Source: Butyricicoccus pullicaecorum
GTDB taxonomy: Bacteria > Bacillota > Clostridia > Oscillospirales > Butyricicoccaceae
Direction of reading: 5' to 3'
DNA length: 64,000 bases
NCBI GenBank assembly: GCA_018365995.1
Contig: JAGZIY010000004.1
Location: 109,285 to 173,284, forward strand
Both the position numbers and the translations under genes were made by a program. Below are positions 9,404 to 19,283 of the stretch, piece by piece; position 1 is the first letter of the stretch, and the number at the start of each line of letters is the position of its first letter. The notes beneath the pieces were generated by a model. It had not been told where the DNA came from, ran no database searches, and worked only from the letters and a program-made list of their open reading frames with translations.

Positions 9404-10531
9404 ATGAAAAATATATTAGGTCTTATCATCGCTTTTGATACCGATAATGATTTGCGTGAACTGACAGAGCACCGTACCGTCGCTGCGGTTCCGTTTGGCG
9501 GCAGATATCGCATCGTTGACTTTATGCTTTCTAATATGGTAAACTCCGGCATTTATAGAATTGGTCTTTTGATGAAGGACAAATATCAGTCCCTGATCGA
9601 CCATATTGGAACGGGGAAAGATTGGGATTTGTCTCGTAAGAATGCAGGCATTACGCTGCTGCCGCCATATTCCTATTCTAAAAAAGCGTCTCCTCTGGTA
9701 ACAGGTGAGTACCGTGGAAAGATTGATGCCCTTGCAGGTGCAATTGATTTCCTGCAAAAGAATCGTGCAGACTATGTGGTTCTTGCAGATGGTGATTTAA
9801 TTGCCAATATTCCCATGGATGAGGTCGTAAAGGCTCATGAGGAGAGCGGCAATGATATTACTATGGTAGTGACCAAGCACGCAGCAGAGAATCCATTTAC
9901 TACTTATTGTGAGCTGAATCGTAAGCGGGAAATCGTAGATATCCGTGTAGGAAATAACAATGATGGCAAATGTAAATATTCCGCGCTGGGTGTTTATGTT
10001 ATGAGCCGTCAGTATCTCATTCACTTGATTGCGGATTGTGTGACCCATAACTACATACACTTTGAGCGTGAGCTTCTAGCAAGAGCCTTGACCGAAAGCA
10101 ATATCGGGGCCTATGTGTTCAGCGAATATAATATCAAAGTATTTGATGCAAAGGACTATTTCCAAGCCAATATGGATATTTTGGATAAAGAGTGCAGAAA
10201 TGAGTTGTTTTTGCGCACCCGTCCGATCTTCACTCGGATCTATGATGAATCTCCGGCATATTATGGAGATAAGGCAGAGGTCTGTGACAGCTTGATTGCA
10301 GATGGCTGCCACATTGAAGGCCGTGTGGTAAATTCTATTTTGTTCCGTGACGTGCTCATAGAAAAGGATGCTGAAATAAAAAATTCGATTATCATGGAGA
10401 ATGGGCGTATTTTGTCAGGCTCCTCACTGGCACATATTGTGCTCGATCGCGGTGTTACCATTCGAGAGGGTCGCACTATGATGGGACATGAAAATTATCC
10501 GGTCGTCATTGCAAAGCGTTCGGTAATTTAA
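9404..10531 (+). CDS. glgD: Glucose-1-phosphate adenylyltransferase, GlgD subunit
   Basis: 375-residue paralogue of GlgC. It keeps the fold (VAAVPFGGRYRIVDFMLSNMVNSG, VLADGDLIANI, C-terminal beta-helix), but the catalytic GGxGxRL loop of GlgC is replaced here by a sequence beginning IIAFDTDNDLREL. This matches GlgD proteins, which are mostly non-catalytic and raise GlgC activity in the heterotetramer. It starts 17 bases after glgC with AAAGGAGA upstream. A long hairpin separates it from glgA. Confidence 0.95.
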   Translation: MKNILGLIIAFDTDNDLRELTEHRTVAAVPFGGRYRIVDFMLSNMVNSGIYRIGLLMKDKYQSLIDHIGTGKDWDLSRKNAGITLLPPYSYSKKASPLVTGEYRGKIDALAGAIDFLQKNRADYVVLADGDLIANIPMDEVVKAHEESGNDITMVVTKHAAENPFTTYCELNRKREIVDIRVGNNNDGKCKYSALGVYVMSRQYLIHLIADCVTHNYIHFERELLARALTESNIGAYVFSEYNIKVFDAKDYFQANMDILDKECRNELFLRTRPIFTRIYDESPAYYGDKAEVCDSLIADGCHIEGRVVNSILFRDVLIEKDAEIKNSIIMENGRILSGSSLAHIVLDRGVTIREGRTMMGHENYPVVIAKRSVI

Positions 10532-10569
10532 AAGACAACATTGTCCCGGTTATTTGTTTACAGTGACTG

Positions 10570-10607
10570 CCAGAAAGCGGGAGCATTTGAGTGCTCTCGC
10601 TTTCTGG
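10570..10607 (+). terminator. Long hairpin between glgD and glgA (partial terminator or mRNA-stabilising stem)
   Basis: 16-bp stem with a single G-U pair (10570-10585 with 10592-10607) and a 6-base loop. It is followed only by CTTTT and then the glgA ribosome site, so it may act as a leaky terminator or a 3'-end stabiliser for glgBCD mRNA. Confidence 0.55.
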
Positions 10608-10628
10608 CTTTTGGGAAAGGGATTTGTT

Positions 10629-12050
10629 ATGAAAATTATGTTTGCTGCATCTGAGGTCGCACCGTTTATTAAAACCGGAGGACTGGGAGATGTGATGGGT
10701 GCATTGCCGCGCGCACTTGCGGAGACTGGACATGATGTGCGTGTGTTTTGCCCGCTTTATAGTGTGATTCAGTCGAAGTGGCGCCGGAAGATGACTGATT
10801 TGAAGCATATTTATGTACAGCTTGGATGGCGCAATCAATATTGCGGTGTTTATAGCTATGAAAAAGATGGAGTGACGTACTATTTTATTGATAACGAGTA
10901 TTATTTTGCACGCACACAGCTCTATGGGGAGTATGATGATGCAGAGCGCTTTGCTTATTTCAGCAAAGCTGTACTCGATGTTCTGCCGGAGCTCGGCTGG
11001 AAGCCGGATGTGATTCATGCCAACGATTGGCAAACGGCACTTGTTCCGATATACTACAATTTAATGTTTGCAGCCCGGACCGATTATGCAGGGATTCGAA
11101 CCGTATTTACCATTCATAATATTGCCTTTCAGGGACGCTTTGGACGAGATGTGCTGGAATATGTCATGGGCATTGATGATGCACACTTCCGTTCAGGATT
11201 TATGGTTATGGATGGCGATGTGAATTTGATGAAGGCGGCAATTTTGGCTGCTGGTGCGGTTACAACGGTATCACCAAGCTATGCGGAGGAAATCCAGACA
11301 CCTTATTATGGCTGTCGTCTGGATTCCATCTTGCGGGACAACAGCTACAAGCTGCATGGGATTTTAAATGGGATTGATATGGATACGTTTGATCCAGAAA
11401 CCGATGAGACACTTTATAAACCGTATCACGATATCGAGGGGAAGCAGGAAAATAAGAAGGAGTTAATGTCCCTGTGCGGCTTTGCGGGCAGCTGCGATAT
11501 CCCGATTATCGGTATGGTAAGCAGGTTGACCGATCAGAAAGGGCTTGACCTTGTAGAGGCGGTGATTGACGATATTTTACAGGACGATGTACGTCTGGTT
11601 GTGCTCGGCAAAGGGGACTTTCGGTATGAGCAGATGCTGCTTGAGGCAAAACGCCGCTATCCTGATAAAATTTCGGTTTCCTTGCTGTTTTCAGCAGAAC
11701 TTGCCAATCAAATCTATGCAGGTGCAGATTTGTTCCTGATGCCGTCTAAAACCGAGCCGTGTGGCTTGGCGCAGATGATTGCACTCCGGTATGGAACCAT
11801 TCCGATTGTCCGAGAGACAGGGGGGTTGAAAGATACTATTACGGCATTTGTTGATTATTTGGGGACAGGAAACGGGTTTACCTTTTTTAGCTATAATGCG
11901 CATGATATGCTGCATGTCATTCGAGAGGCGTGTGAGGTGTATCGGTATAACCGCCCGGCATGGGAAAAGCTTGTGAGGAACGGAATGGAAAGTGACTTTG
12001 GCTGGGCGCAGTCTGCTGAAAAATATGTTGAGGTATATCGTTCCATTTGA
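10629..12050 (+). CDS. glgA: Glycogen synthase (ADP-glucose, GT5)
   Basis: Extends alpha-1,4-glucan chains from ADP-glucose. The 473 residues fit the GT5 family. The N-terminal domain opens with FAASEVAPFIKTGGLGDVMG, containing the KTGGLGD loop that contacts ADP-glucose; HANDWQTALVP and TIHNIAFQG are also typical. The C-terminal Rossmann domain has MVSRLTDQKGLDL and the catalytic-site SKTEPCGLAQMIALRYG. The start is the ATG preceded by GGGAAAGGGA; in-frame extension upstream would read through the hairpin and has no ribosome site. Confidence 0.97.
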   Translation: MKIMFAASEVAPFIKTGGLGDVMGALPRALAETGHDVRVFCPLYSVIQSKWRRKMTDLKHIYVQLGWRNQYCGVYSYEKDGVTYYFIDNEYYFARTQLYGEYDDAERFAYFSKAVLDVLPELGWKPDVIHANDWQTALVPIYYNLMFAARTDYAGIRTVFTIHNIAFQGRFGRDVLEYVMGIDDAHFRSGFMVMDGDVNLMKAAILAAGAVTTVSPSYAEEIQTPYYGCRLDSILRDNSYKLHGILNGIDMDTFDPETDETLYKPYHDIEGKQENKKELMSLCGFAGSCDIPIIGMVSRLTDQKGLDLVEAVIDDILQDDVRLVVLGKGDFRYEQMLLEAKRRYPDKISVSLLFSAELANQIYAGADLFLMPSKTEPCGLAQMIALRYGTIPIVRETGGLKDTITAFVDYLGTGNGFTFFSYNAHDMLHVIREACEVYRYNRPAWEKLVRNGMESDFGWAQSAEKYVEVYRSI

Positions 12051-12066
12051 TATGATAAGAAAGAGG

Positions 12067-12109
12067 GCAAAGGGACTGTCCGGAAAAGCGGGCAGCCTTT
12101 GCTTTCTGT
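12067..12109 (+). terminator. Hairpin after glgA
   Basis: Two stacked helices, GCAAAGG/CCTTTGC (12067-12073, 12096-12102) and CTGTCC/GGGCAG inside it with a two-base bulge, then TTTCTGTT. The weak U tract makes it a probable leaky terminator before the amylase gene. Confidence 0.55.
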
Positions 12110-12181
12110 TCAGAATGTGATTTTGCGAGAGTCGGCAGGCTTTCGGCTTTGGCAAAAGCATTTTCCAAAGGAGTAGACTGT

Positions 12182-14071
12182 ATGTTTCATCAAACGATTT
12201 ATGCGTCTCGTGATATGCGCTGCAAGGAGCCGTTTGGCGCAGTGGCAGCAGGGCAGACGATCCGTTTTTCAGTTTTTCCACATCGAGAAAGCTATCTGCA
12301 TCGTGTGGTTTTGTATATTGCAGCAGATGGGAAAGAAGCACAGCCATATCCCATGGTATGGGACGGGCTGTTCGGAGAATACGATCGCTATACAGCAGAG
12401 TTTACACCGGAAACTCCGGATTTGTATTGGTATTATTTTTCTGTGACAGGAAAGACAGAGAGCTGCTATATTTGTCGGGGTGCAGGTGGTATTGGATATG
12501 AAAGCCAGCAGCCAGAGAATTTTTATCAGCTGACAGTATATGATGCAGCCTATGTGGTTGCAGATTGGTTTGGTAAGGGTATTACCTATAATATCTTTCC
12601 GGATCGATTCTGCCGTACAGAAATCCCGCCCGCTTCTGGATATCGTGCTGCTCGTGTGGTGCATGAGGATTGGAATGAAATTCCAGTGTATCAGCCCGAT
12701 GCGCATGGGGAGATTCTAAATAATGATTTTTTTGGCGGCAGCTTAAAAGGTGTGCTGTCAAAGCTGGACTATTTGCAGTCTCTGCATGTACAGACCATCT
12801 ATTTTAACCCGATTTTTGAGGCGTACTCCAACCATCGATATGATACCGGAAACTATAAGTGTATTGATCCGATGATGGGAACAGAGGAGGATTTCAAGAC
12901 CCTGTGTGCAGAGGCAAAAAAGCGCGGCATGCGCGTTATTTTAGACGGCGTGTTCAGCCACAATGGCTACGACAGCCTATATTTCAATGCAAGGGGGCAT
13001 TATGACAGTGTAGGTGCATTCCAGTCAAAGAATTCACCCTATTATGACTGGTATGATTTTTCTAACTGGCCTGACCAATATGCGTCGTGGTGGGGGATTT
13101 ACACCTTGCCGCAGGTAAATGAGCTCAACCCCAAATATCTGAATTATATTTTGGAGGATACAGACAGTGTTATCCGGCGTTGGCTGCGGCTTGGCGCTTC
13201 TGGCTGGCGGCTGGATGTTGCGGACGAACTTCCTGATGAATTTATTGCAAGGCTCAATGCTGCCGCGCGTCAGGAAAAACCAGATGCTCTGATTGTTGGC
13301 GAGGTATGGGAAGATGCCTCCAATAAGGTGAGTTATTCGGTGCGCCGCCGCTATTTTGAGGGCGGAGAGTTGGATAGCGTCATGAATTATCCGCTGAGAG
13401 ATGGTATCATGAGCTTTTTGAGCGGAGCACCTGCACAGGACTTTGCAGAGAAAATGGAATGTCTGAAAGAAAACTATCCACGTGCAGTGTTCTACAATCT
13501 CATGAATATCATTGGAACGCACGATACTCCACGTGCCTTGACGGTTATGGGGGCAAAGCCTGAAGATTGGAATGAGAGCAGAGAATACCGTGCGGCAGCA
13601 CGGCTTATGGGAGATGCACTGATTGAAGCACGTAAGAAACTGTTTTTGGCGGCGGTCATTCAGTTTACAATGCCGGGTTCTCCAACTATTTATTATGGAG
13701 ATGAAGCAGGTGTGCAGGGATTTGAAGACCCATTTAACCGGCGCACCTATCCGTGGGGCGGTGAGGACGGTTCGCTTTTGGACTTCTATCATAAGCTGAC
13801 AGCCGTGCGCAGTACACATTCGGCACTCATAGATGGAGAACTGAACTTTTTGCAGGCGACAGGTGGTGGCTTGCTGGTTTATGAGCGTGCAGATGAACAA
13901 GAGCATATCTGGATTGCGGTAAACCGTGATACAGATGAGGTGGCTCTGCGTCTGCCGTTCCATGCGGTGGAAGAACTGTTGACAGAAAAGCAATATACAG
14001 GTATGCTAACAGATGAATTTGCAGTTCGGATTCCTGCGCAAACGGCAATGATTTTGCGTGCAATCTCTTGA
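12182..14071 (+). CDS. GH13 alpha-glycosidase, neopullulanase/cyclomaltodextrinase-like
   Basis: 629 residues, with no signal peptide seen, so probably cytoplasmic and acting on malto-oligosaccharides or glycogen. An N-terminal beta domain (about 1-120) resembles the starch-binding-like domain of neopullulanase-type enzymes. The barrel begins near GITYNIFPDRF, followed by DYLQSLHVQTIYFNPIF, ILDGVFSHNG, GWRLDVADE (nucleophile Asp), IVGEVWED (acid Glu) and IGTHDTPRAL (third Asp), then a C-terminal beta domain. The start has AAAGGAG upstream. Position directly after glgA suggests glycogen or maltodextrin turnover. Exact specificity (alpha-1,4 versus alpha-1,6) cannot be read from motifs. Confidence 0.9.
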   Translation: MFHQTIYASRDMRCKEPFGAVAAGQTIRFSVFPHRESYLHRVVLYIAADGKEAQPYPMVWDGLFGEYDRYTAEFTPETPDLYWYYFSVTGKTESCYICRGAGGIGYESQQPENFYQLTVYDAAYVVADWFGKGITYNIFPDRFCRTEIPPASGYRAARVVHEDWNEIPVYQPDAHGEILNNDFFGGSLKGVLSKLDYLQSLHVQTIYFNPIFEAYSNHRYDTGNYKCIDPMMGTEEDFKTLCAEAKKRGMRVILDGVFSHNGYDSLYFNARGHYDSVGAFQSKNSPYYDWYDFSNWPDQYASWWGIYTLPQVNELNPKYLNYILEDTDSVIRRWLRLGASGWRLDVADELPDEFIARLNAAARQEKPDALIVGEVWEDASNKVSYSVRRRYFEGGELDSVMNYPLRDGIMSFLSGAPAQDFAEKMECLKENYPRAVFYNLMNIIGTHDTPRALTVMGAKPEDWNESREYRAAARLMGDALIEARKKLFLAAVIQFTMPGSPTIYYGDEAGVQGFEDPFNRRTYPWGGEDGSLLDFYHKLTAVRSTHSALIDGELNFLQATGGGLLVYERADEQEHIWIAVNRDTDEVALRLPFHAVEELLTEKQYTGMLTDEFAVRIPAQTAMILRAIS

Positions 14072-14084
14072 AAGGAGAAAACTT

Positions 14085-14639
14085 ATGAACTTTACAGAAA
14101 AAAAGGTTGATGAAACCTATTGCTTTCGCGGAAAGATTATCAACACTCGTGTAGACAATATTGTGCTGCCAGATGGAAAGCCGAGTATACGTGAAGTGTG
14201 TGAGCATCCGGGGGGTGTTGGGATACTGCCGATTTGGGAAGATGGCACGGTGACTCTTGTGCGCCAGTTCCGTTATCCATTTGGAGAAACAATGTTGGAA
14301 ATTCCGGCGGGTAAGCTCGATCACGGGCCAGAAGAAGACCATTATGCCTGCGGTGTGCGCGAGTTGGCAGAGGAAACCGGCTGTACGGCAGAGGAAATCA
14401 CGTATCTGGGCTGTATTTATCCCTCCCCGGGATTTTCGACAGAGATTACCCATTTGTATGCCGCGCGCGGACTGCATCAGGGACAGGCACATTTGGACGA
14501 AGGCGAATTTTTAGAACTTTGCCGTATGCCGGTTTGTGAGTTTGAGCAGCGCATTGCAGATGGACAGATACGCGATGCAAAAACGGTTGCGGCAATGTAT
14601 TATGCAAGACTGAAGGGGCTTTTTGAAGATCGGAGGTGA
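14085..14639 (+). CDS. NUDIX hydrolase, ADP-ribose pyrophosphatase type
   Basis: 184 residues. The NUDIX box GX5EX7REUXEEXGU is intact in the stretch from GKLDHGPEED to VRELAEETGC. Upstream VTLVRQFRYPFGETMLEIPAG is the pattern of the ADP-ribose pyrophosphatase (NudF/YqkG) branch, which splits ADP-ribose into AMP and ribose-5-phosphate. Start ATG with AAAGGAG; the stop codon lies within the GGAGGTGA ribosome site of the response regulator gene, so the two are translated in close coupling. Confidence 0.88.
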   Translation: MNFTEKKVDETYCFRGKIINTRVDNIVLPDGKPSIREVCEHPGGVGILPIWEDGTVTLVRQFRYPFGETMLEIPAGKLDHGPEEDHYACGVRELAEETGCTAEEITYLGCIYPSPGFSTEITHLYAARGLHQGQAHLDEGEFLELCRMPVCEFEQRIADGQIRDAKTVAAMYYARLKGLFEDRR

Positions 14640-14646
14640 ACCCTCT

Positions 14647-15330
14647 ATGGCAAAAACCATACTGGTTGTAGAAGATGATAAGGATATCGCGAATATCATT
14701 ATATTTAATTTGGAGCGCAATGGTTTTGAAACGCTGGAGGCGAACGATGGCCCGAGCGGGCTCAAGCTGGCGCTGGAAAGTGCGCCAGACCTTATTTTAC
14801 TAGATGTTATGCTGCCGGGCATTGATGGATTTGAGATATGCCGGCAAGTGAGAGAGCGCTCACAGGTACCCATCATTATGCTGACGGCGCGTGAGGAAGA
14901 AACCGATAAAATTCTGGGGTTGGAACTTGGTGCAGATGATTATGTGACAAAACCGTTTTCCAACCGTGAGTTGATTGCCCGTATTAAGGCAAATATGCGG
15001 CGTTTTTCCGAAATTCCGGTGCGGGTACCAGAGCGGGAGTCCAGTGGATTGGACATTTCTGAGGAAAGCACAGCAGTTTATAAAGATGGAAAGCCAATTG
15101 ATTTGTCTGTGCGTGAATTTGATATTTTATCGTATCTGGCAGCGGAGCCGGGACGTGTCGTTTCCCGGGAAGAGCTTATGGAAAAGGTTTGGGGATTTGA
15201 ATACTATGGAGACCTGCGTGCAGTGGATGTTGCGATTCGCCGTCTGCGGGAAAAGATAGAGGACGAACCTGCGCAGCCGCGATATATTATTACGAAAAGG
15301 GGACTCGGTTATTATTTTGCAAAAAACTGA
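14647..15330 (+). CDS. walR: Response regulator, OmpR/PhoB family, WalR-like
   Basis: 227 residues: a receiver (about 3-118) with acidic pair Glu9-Asp10/Asp11, phosphoacceptor Asp53 in LILLDVMLPG, switch Thr in IIMLTARE and Lys in DYVTKPFS; then a winged-helix DNA-binding domain (about 135-227) with REFDILSYLA and VDVAIRRLREKIE. The neighbours WalK-like kinase, YycH, YycI and YycJ identify it as the cell-wall regulator WalR/YycF, which controls autolysins and wall metabolism. A strong GGAGGTGA ribosome site precedes the ATG. Confidence 0.93.
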   Translation: MAKTILVVEDDKDIANIIIFNLERNGFETLEANDGPSGLKLALESAPDLILLDVMLPGIDGFEICRQVRERSQVPIIMLTAREEETDKILGLELGADDYVTKPFSNRELIARIKANMRRFSEIPVRVPERESSGLDISEESTAVYKDGKPIDLSVREFDILSYLAAEPGRVVSREELMEKVWGFEYYGDLRAVDVAIRRLREKIEDEPAQPRYIITKRGLGYYFAKN

Positions 15331-15352
15331 GTATTCCTAAAGGAGAACGGCT

Positions 15353-17146
15353 ATGTTTCGCAGTCTGCACATGAAGTTGGTACTCATCTTGATTTTGCTG
15401 ATTGTTTCGGTCATGGCAGTCATGGGAACCTTTCTGGTCAACAGTGTGGGAAGTTATTATCTCGATAACTTTCAGTCACAAATCGAAAGCGTGATGACCG
15501 GAAACGGAAATGAAACCCTTCTGTCTCTCGAACAGGCGGCAAAGCAGGCAGATGGACCAGCACGTATTATGAATATTATGGATGCCTTTACCGCACAGCT
15601 GGGAATTGACAAGTATCATCGAAACAGCTGTGTCTTAGATGAAAATGGCATGTTTTTGACCGGCTCTAATGAAGCGATTGCCGGAGAATTGGTGCGCACA
15701 CCCAATATCGTCACCGCAATGGGTGGCAAGGTAGGAGATGCGGGTACAACGATTGACAGCTATATGGATTATGCCATTCCGCTTAATATAGATGCGGAGG
15801 GAACGCCGCGGTATATCATTTATATTTTAGATGATAAGCGGGAAATTCGAGATTTGGCATGGAGCTTTTTTGGTATTGTACTCAAGGCGATGACCTTTGG
15901 TCTGCTCGTTGCAGTGCTGCTCAGTTTTCTGCTGTCCAAGACCATCACGACACCAATCGAAAATATCCGTACCCGTGCACAGATGGTGGCAGCGGGTGAC
16001 TTTAGCCGACGGGTGGACATCCAGTCCAATGATGAAATCGGTGAGCTGACAGCTACCTTTAACCACATGGCAGACCGTCTGCATGATACGCTGGAGGAGG
16101 TTGCTGGGGAACGTGATAAGCTCAATACCATCTTTTTGCATATGACAGATGGTGTCGCTGCATTCAGTGCAGATGGCAGACTGATTCACATGAACCCTGC
16201 AACCGAAGAACTGCTCGGCGTTTCATTTCGGGAAGAAGCGCATTTTAACGACCTCTTTGAGGGGATGGAAATTCCAACCCCAAAAATGGCGGGAGAGCAG
16301 GGCTTTATCCAGATGGAGATAAACCGTGCCGGACGAACGCTTTCTGTACTGTTTGCGCCTTATGGCGCGGCAGATAGCGAACGCGGTATTGTTGCCGTCA
16401 TTCATGACATTACCGAGCAGCGCAAGCTGGACGATTCCCGAAGAGAATTTATAGCCAATGTCTCTCACGAACTGCGCACACCACTGACCAATATCAAAAG
16501 CTATACCGAAACCCTTATGGACGCCGCGGGAGAACTGCCGGCAGATACTGAGGTCAAGTTCCTGTCAGTCATCGCAGGTGAGACAGACCGAATGACACGC
16601 ATTGTAAAGGATCTTTTAACGCTGTCCAAGCTGGATTGCGGAAAGATGGATTTGCATTTCCGTCATTTTTCTATGAAAAAGATGCTTGAAAGCGTCTATA
16701 ATGCGATGGCGCTTGAAGCGGGAAACAATGGGCACGAACTGCGGCTGGAAACACAGGGGAGAATGCCGGAAATGAATGGTGACCGTGAGCGTCTGGAGCA
16801 GGTGGTTATCAATATCCTGTCGAATGCGGTCAAATATACACCGCGCGGCGGACATATTATGCTGAGAGGGCTTCGCAAAGATGACAGCCATGTGATCATT
16901 CAGGTGAAAGATGACGGTATGGGAATTCCAAAAGAGGATATTCCGCGGCTGTTTGAACGGTTTTATCGCGTAGATAAAGCGCGCTCCCGTGCAAAGGGCG
17001 GAAGCGGTCTGGGGCTTGCGATTGCAAAGGAAATGGTAGAAGCACACAACGGAACCATTTATCTGGATAGTAAAATGGACGAGGGAACGACAGTAACCAT
17101 TATGCTGCCAACTACTCTGCCAGCAGATGATGAAGAAATGATATGA
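15353..17146 (+). CDS. walK: Membrane sensor histidine kinase, WalK-like
   Basis: 597 residues: TM1 (about 8-28), an extracellular domain (about 30-170), TM2 (about 172-195), HAMP (about 195-248), PAS (about 255-355), HisKA with His372 in NVSHELRTPLTN, and HATPase_c with N-box NILSNAVKY, DDGMGIP (G1), ERFYRVDKARSR (F box) and GGSGLGLAIAKEM (G2). All catalytic boxes are intact. The domain order is that of WalK/YycG. It follows walR by 22 bases, and its stop overlaps the start of the YycH gene (ATGA). Confidence 0.93.
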   Translation: MFRSLHMKLVLILILLIVSVMAVMGTFLVNSVGSYYLDNFQSQIESVMTGNGNETLLSLEQAAKQADGPARIMNIMDAFTAQLGIDKYHRNSCVLDENGMFLTGSNEAIAGELVRTPNIVTAMGGKVGDAGTTIDSYMDYAIPLNIDAEGTPRYIIYILDDKREIRDLAWSFFGIVLKAMTFGLLVAVLLSFLLSKTITTPIENIRTRAQMVAAGDFSRRVDIQSNDEIGELTATFNHMADRLHDTLEEVAGERDKLNTIFLHMTDGVAAFSADGRLIHMNPATEELLGVSFREEAHFNDLFEGMEIPTPKMAGEQGFIQMEINRAGRTLSVLFAPYGAADSERGIVAVIHDITEQRKLDDSRREFIANVSHELRTPLTNIKSYTETLMDAAGELPADTEVKFLSVIAGETDRMTRIVKDLLTLSKLDCGKMDLHFRHFSMKKMLESVYNAMALEAGNNGHELRLETQGRMPEMNGDRERLEQVVINILSNAVKYTPRGGHIMLRGLRKDDSHVIIQVKDDGMGIPKEDIPRLFERFYRVDKARSRAKGGSGLGLAIAKEMVEAHNGTIYLDSKMDEGTTVTIMLPTTLPADDEEMI

Positions 17147-18462
17147 AGATCCAAAAGTCAAAAAGCGAACTGAAGAACATGGCAAAGAATCTGGCACTGC
17201 TGTTTTTAACGCTGCTGCTGGTGCTGCTGACGGCGCTTGGCTGGGTGCATGACCTGAGTCTTACAGACATTCCAACAGAGTCATGGCTGGGGCGCTGGTA
17301 TATCAATTTGAGTTATGGAGAAGCAGGTGGGTTTGAATTGCGCTCAGGAGAGATTCCCGCTGCACTCCCTGCGGAATTTGCAGTGCGGACAGCGGAGGAG
17401 ATGCGCGGCGCACAGTATAATGAAATTGCCGTACGCTCTTTTCTTGCGACCTATGGACCACAGGTGGGCGCAGCACTCAGCAGCATCACTGAGCTGCGGC
17501 AGGGCACAGAACAGGCGTATCAGAAAGCCCTGTGCTTGCCGGGGGTATATTTTCGGTATGACAGCCGTTTGCCGCTTTCACTCATTACAAATTGGGTAGG
17601 TGGCACGTATATAGGAGAAGAAGATCCGATTGTACAGTCTGTGCTGCTGGGGCAGGACGGCACACTTTGGATTCGCACAGATACATATGTCCTGTATGAG
17701 ACCAAGGTCAAACCTATGGAGGGTACATTGTCCGCAAATGATTTGGCAGGACTTCCATGCAGCTTCGCGGTGGAACAGGAATATCCGAATGTTTTGCCAG
17801 AGACACTTTTGTTCCCGCAGACGATGGAACTGCATAGACTGACAAGTGAAGCCCCACAATTCTATACAGAGAGTCAGGCAAGTCTGCAAATCCTGTTGCA
17901 GGCGTTCGGGTACGACCCCTATATGAGAAACTATGAGGATACTGGAACTGAAAGCCGTGTCTTTGTTGGAAATCAGAGCACTCTGCGGGTGGGAAGTGAT
18001 GGGGAAATCGTGTTCCGTGCTAATACAGTGGAGGGCGGCTTGGAGGCTTATCTGCAAAATGAACTTGGCAAGGAACAGCCTTTGCCTTATCAAATCGACT
18101 ATGCCCGCAGCCTGCTTGAGAATATTTTTCAGTCATTTAGTGCAGATGCCACCTTTTTTTGTGACTCTTACCTGACAGAGGAAAAGACAACACAGATTTT
18201 ATTTCGATATGTTGTCAATGGAGTACCCGTTGAAGGACAGGAAGGAATTTTGGCGGTGATGGAGTATCAGTCCAATACGCTGGTTTCTGCAAAGCTTAAT
18301 TTAAGAAGCTTCCGGCAAACGGAAGAAAGTCAAATGCTGATGCCAACCGCACCCGCAGCGGCAGCAGCAGAACTGCCATGCAGTCTGGCAGTTGGATATT
18401 TTGCAGACGAATCGGGACTGATTCCAAGTCGTTATTATGTCAGGGAGGAGCATGGAAGGTAG
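17143..18462 (+). CDS. yycH: YycH-like regulator of WalK
   Basis: 439 residues with a short cytoplasmic N-terminus, one membrane segment (about 18-38) and a large extracytoplasmic part, the topology of YycH/WalH. In B. subtilis YycH and YycI contact WalK through their membrane segments and hold it in check. Sequence conservation in this family is low, so the assignment leans on topology, length and position directly after walK with a 4-base overlap. Confidence 0.75.
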   Translation: MKIQKSKSELKNMAKNLALLFLTLLLVLLTALGWVHDLSLTDIPTESWLGRWYINLSYGEAGGFELRSGEIPAALPAEFAVRTAEEMRGAQYNEIAVRSFLATYGPQVGAALSSITELRQGTEQAYQKALCLPGVYFRYDSRLPLSLITNWVGGTYIGEEDPIVQSVLLGQDGTLWIRTDTYVLYETKVKPMEGTLSANDLAGLPCSFAVEQEYPNVLPETLLFPQTMELHRLTSEAPQFYTESQASLQILLQAFGYDPYMRNYEDTGTESRVFVGNQSTLRVGSDGEIVFRANTVEGGLEAYLQNELGKEQPLPYQIDYARSLLENIFQSFSADATFFCDSYLTEEKTTQILFRYVVNGVPVEGQEGILAVMEYQSNTLVSAKLNLRSFRQTEESQMLMPTAPAAAAAELPCSLAVGYFADESGLIPSRYYVREEHGR

Positions 18463-18468
18463 AGAAAT

Positions 18469-19278
18469 ATGCAGTGGAGTCGTGTAAAGTCCATTCTCAT
18501 TTTGATTTTGCTGTTGGTAGATGGATTTTTGATTATTAATATTGCAGGGAAATATGTGTCTCATTCTTATCGAATGGCAGAAAACGCACATAATGTTATG
18601 GAGATCCTAGAGAGACGTTCGATCACTGCGGATTTTGATTTGCCCGAAGCACACACCCTGCCCATCTTACAGATCGATCGCAGCCGTGCAGATGAAGATC
18701 AATTTGCAATTGGGCTGCTGGGGAAAGAGCTTGTCCGTACCGAACAGCCAGATGGCAGCACGGTATATTATGAAAGTGCATACGGAGAGCTCAATTGGAG
18801 AGATGGTGGTGTTGTATCGGGAACACTCAAACCAGAAAACTATAAAAAGCCTGTAGATGACAAAACGGCAATGGATTATGCAAAGGCAATTTTGCAGCGT
18901 GCGGGCATTTCGGCAGCACTCAACTGGAAAGGGGAAAACTTTACAGTGACTGCTTCCTTTCTGACAGCAGGTGTGCCGGTGTTTAACCGCGAATTGACAT
19001 TGGTATTCAGGGAAAATGCAGTAGAGCTTATGGGCTGGTGGACATTTGGTATGCCCTATATCACAAAAAGCGGAAATTATGTTAATTTTTTGGCAACAGA
19101 TGCACTTTTTTATTTGATTTCGAAAAATGAGATTGCACGAATCGACGGGATGCAGCTTGGTTTTTTACTCAGTGAGAGCGGCGGCGGGCGTGTGCAAATG
19201 ACGCCCGGCTGGCGTGTGGAAACAGATGCAGGTGTATTTTTTGTCGATTCGCTGAAGAAGTCCAGTGTTTTGGTCTGA
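18469..19278 (+). CDS. yycI: YycI-like regulator of WalK
   Basis: 269 residues. The N-terminus WSRVKSILILILLLVDGFLI is a clear YycI hallmark (short cytoplasmic stretch then one transmembrane helix), followed by an extracytoplasmic domain. It is the partner of YycH in restraining WalK. It starts six bases after yycH, and its 3' end is followed by a promoter for murA. Confidence 0.85.
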   Translation: MQWSRVKSILILILLLVDGFLIINIAGKYVSHSYRMAENAHNVMEILERRSITADFDLPEAHTLPILQIDRSRADEDQFAIGLLGKELVRTEQPDGSTVYYESAYGELNWRDGGVVSGTLKPENYKKPVDDKTAMDYAKAILQRAGISAALNWKGENFTVTASFLTAGVPVFNRELTLVFRENAVELMGWWTFGMPYITKSGNYVNFLATDALFYLISKNEIARIDGMQLGFLLSESGGGRVQMTPGWRVETDAGVFFVDSLKKSSVLV

Positions 19279-19283
19279 AAAAA

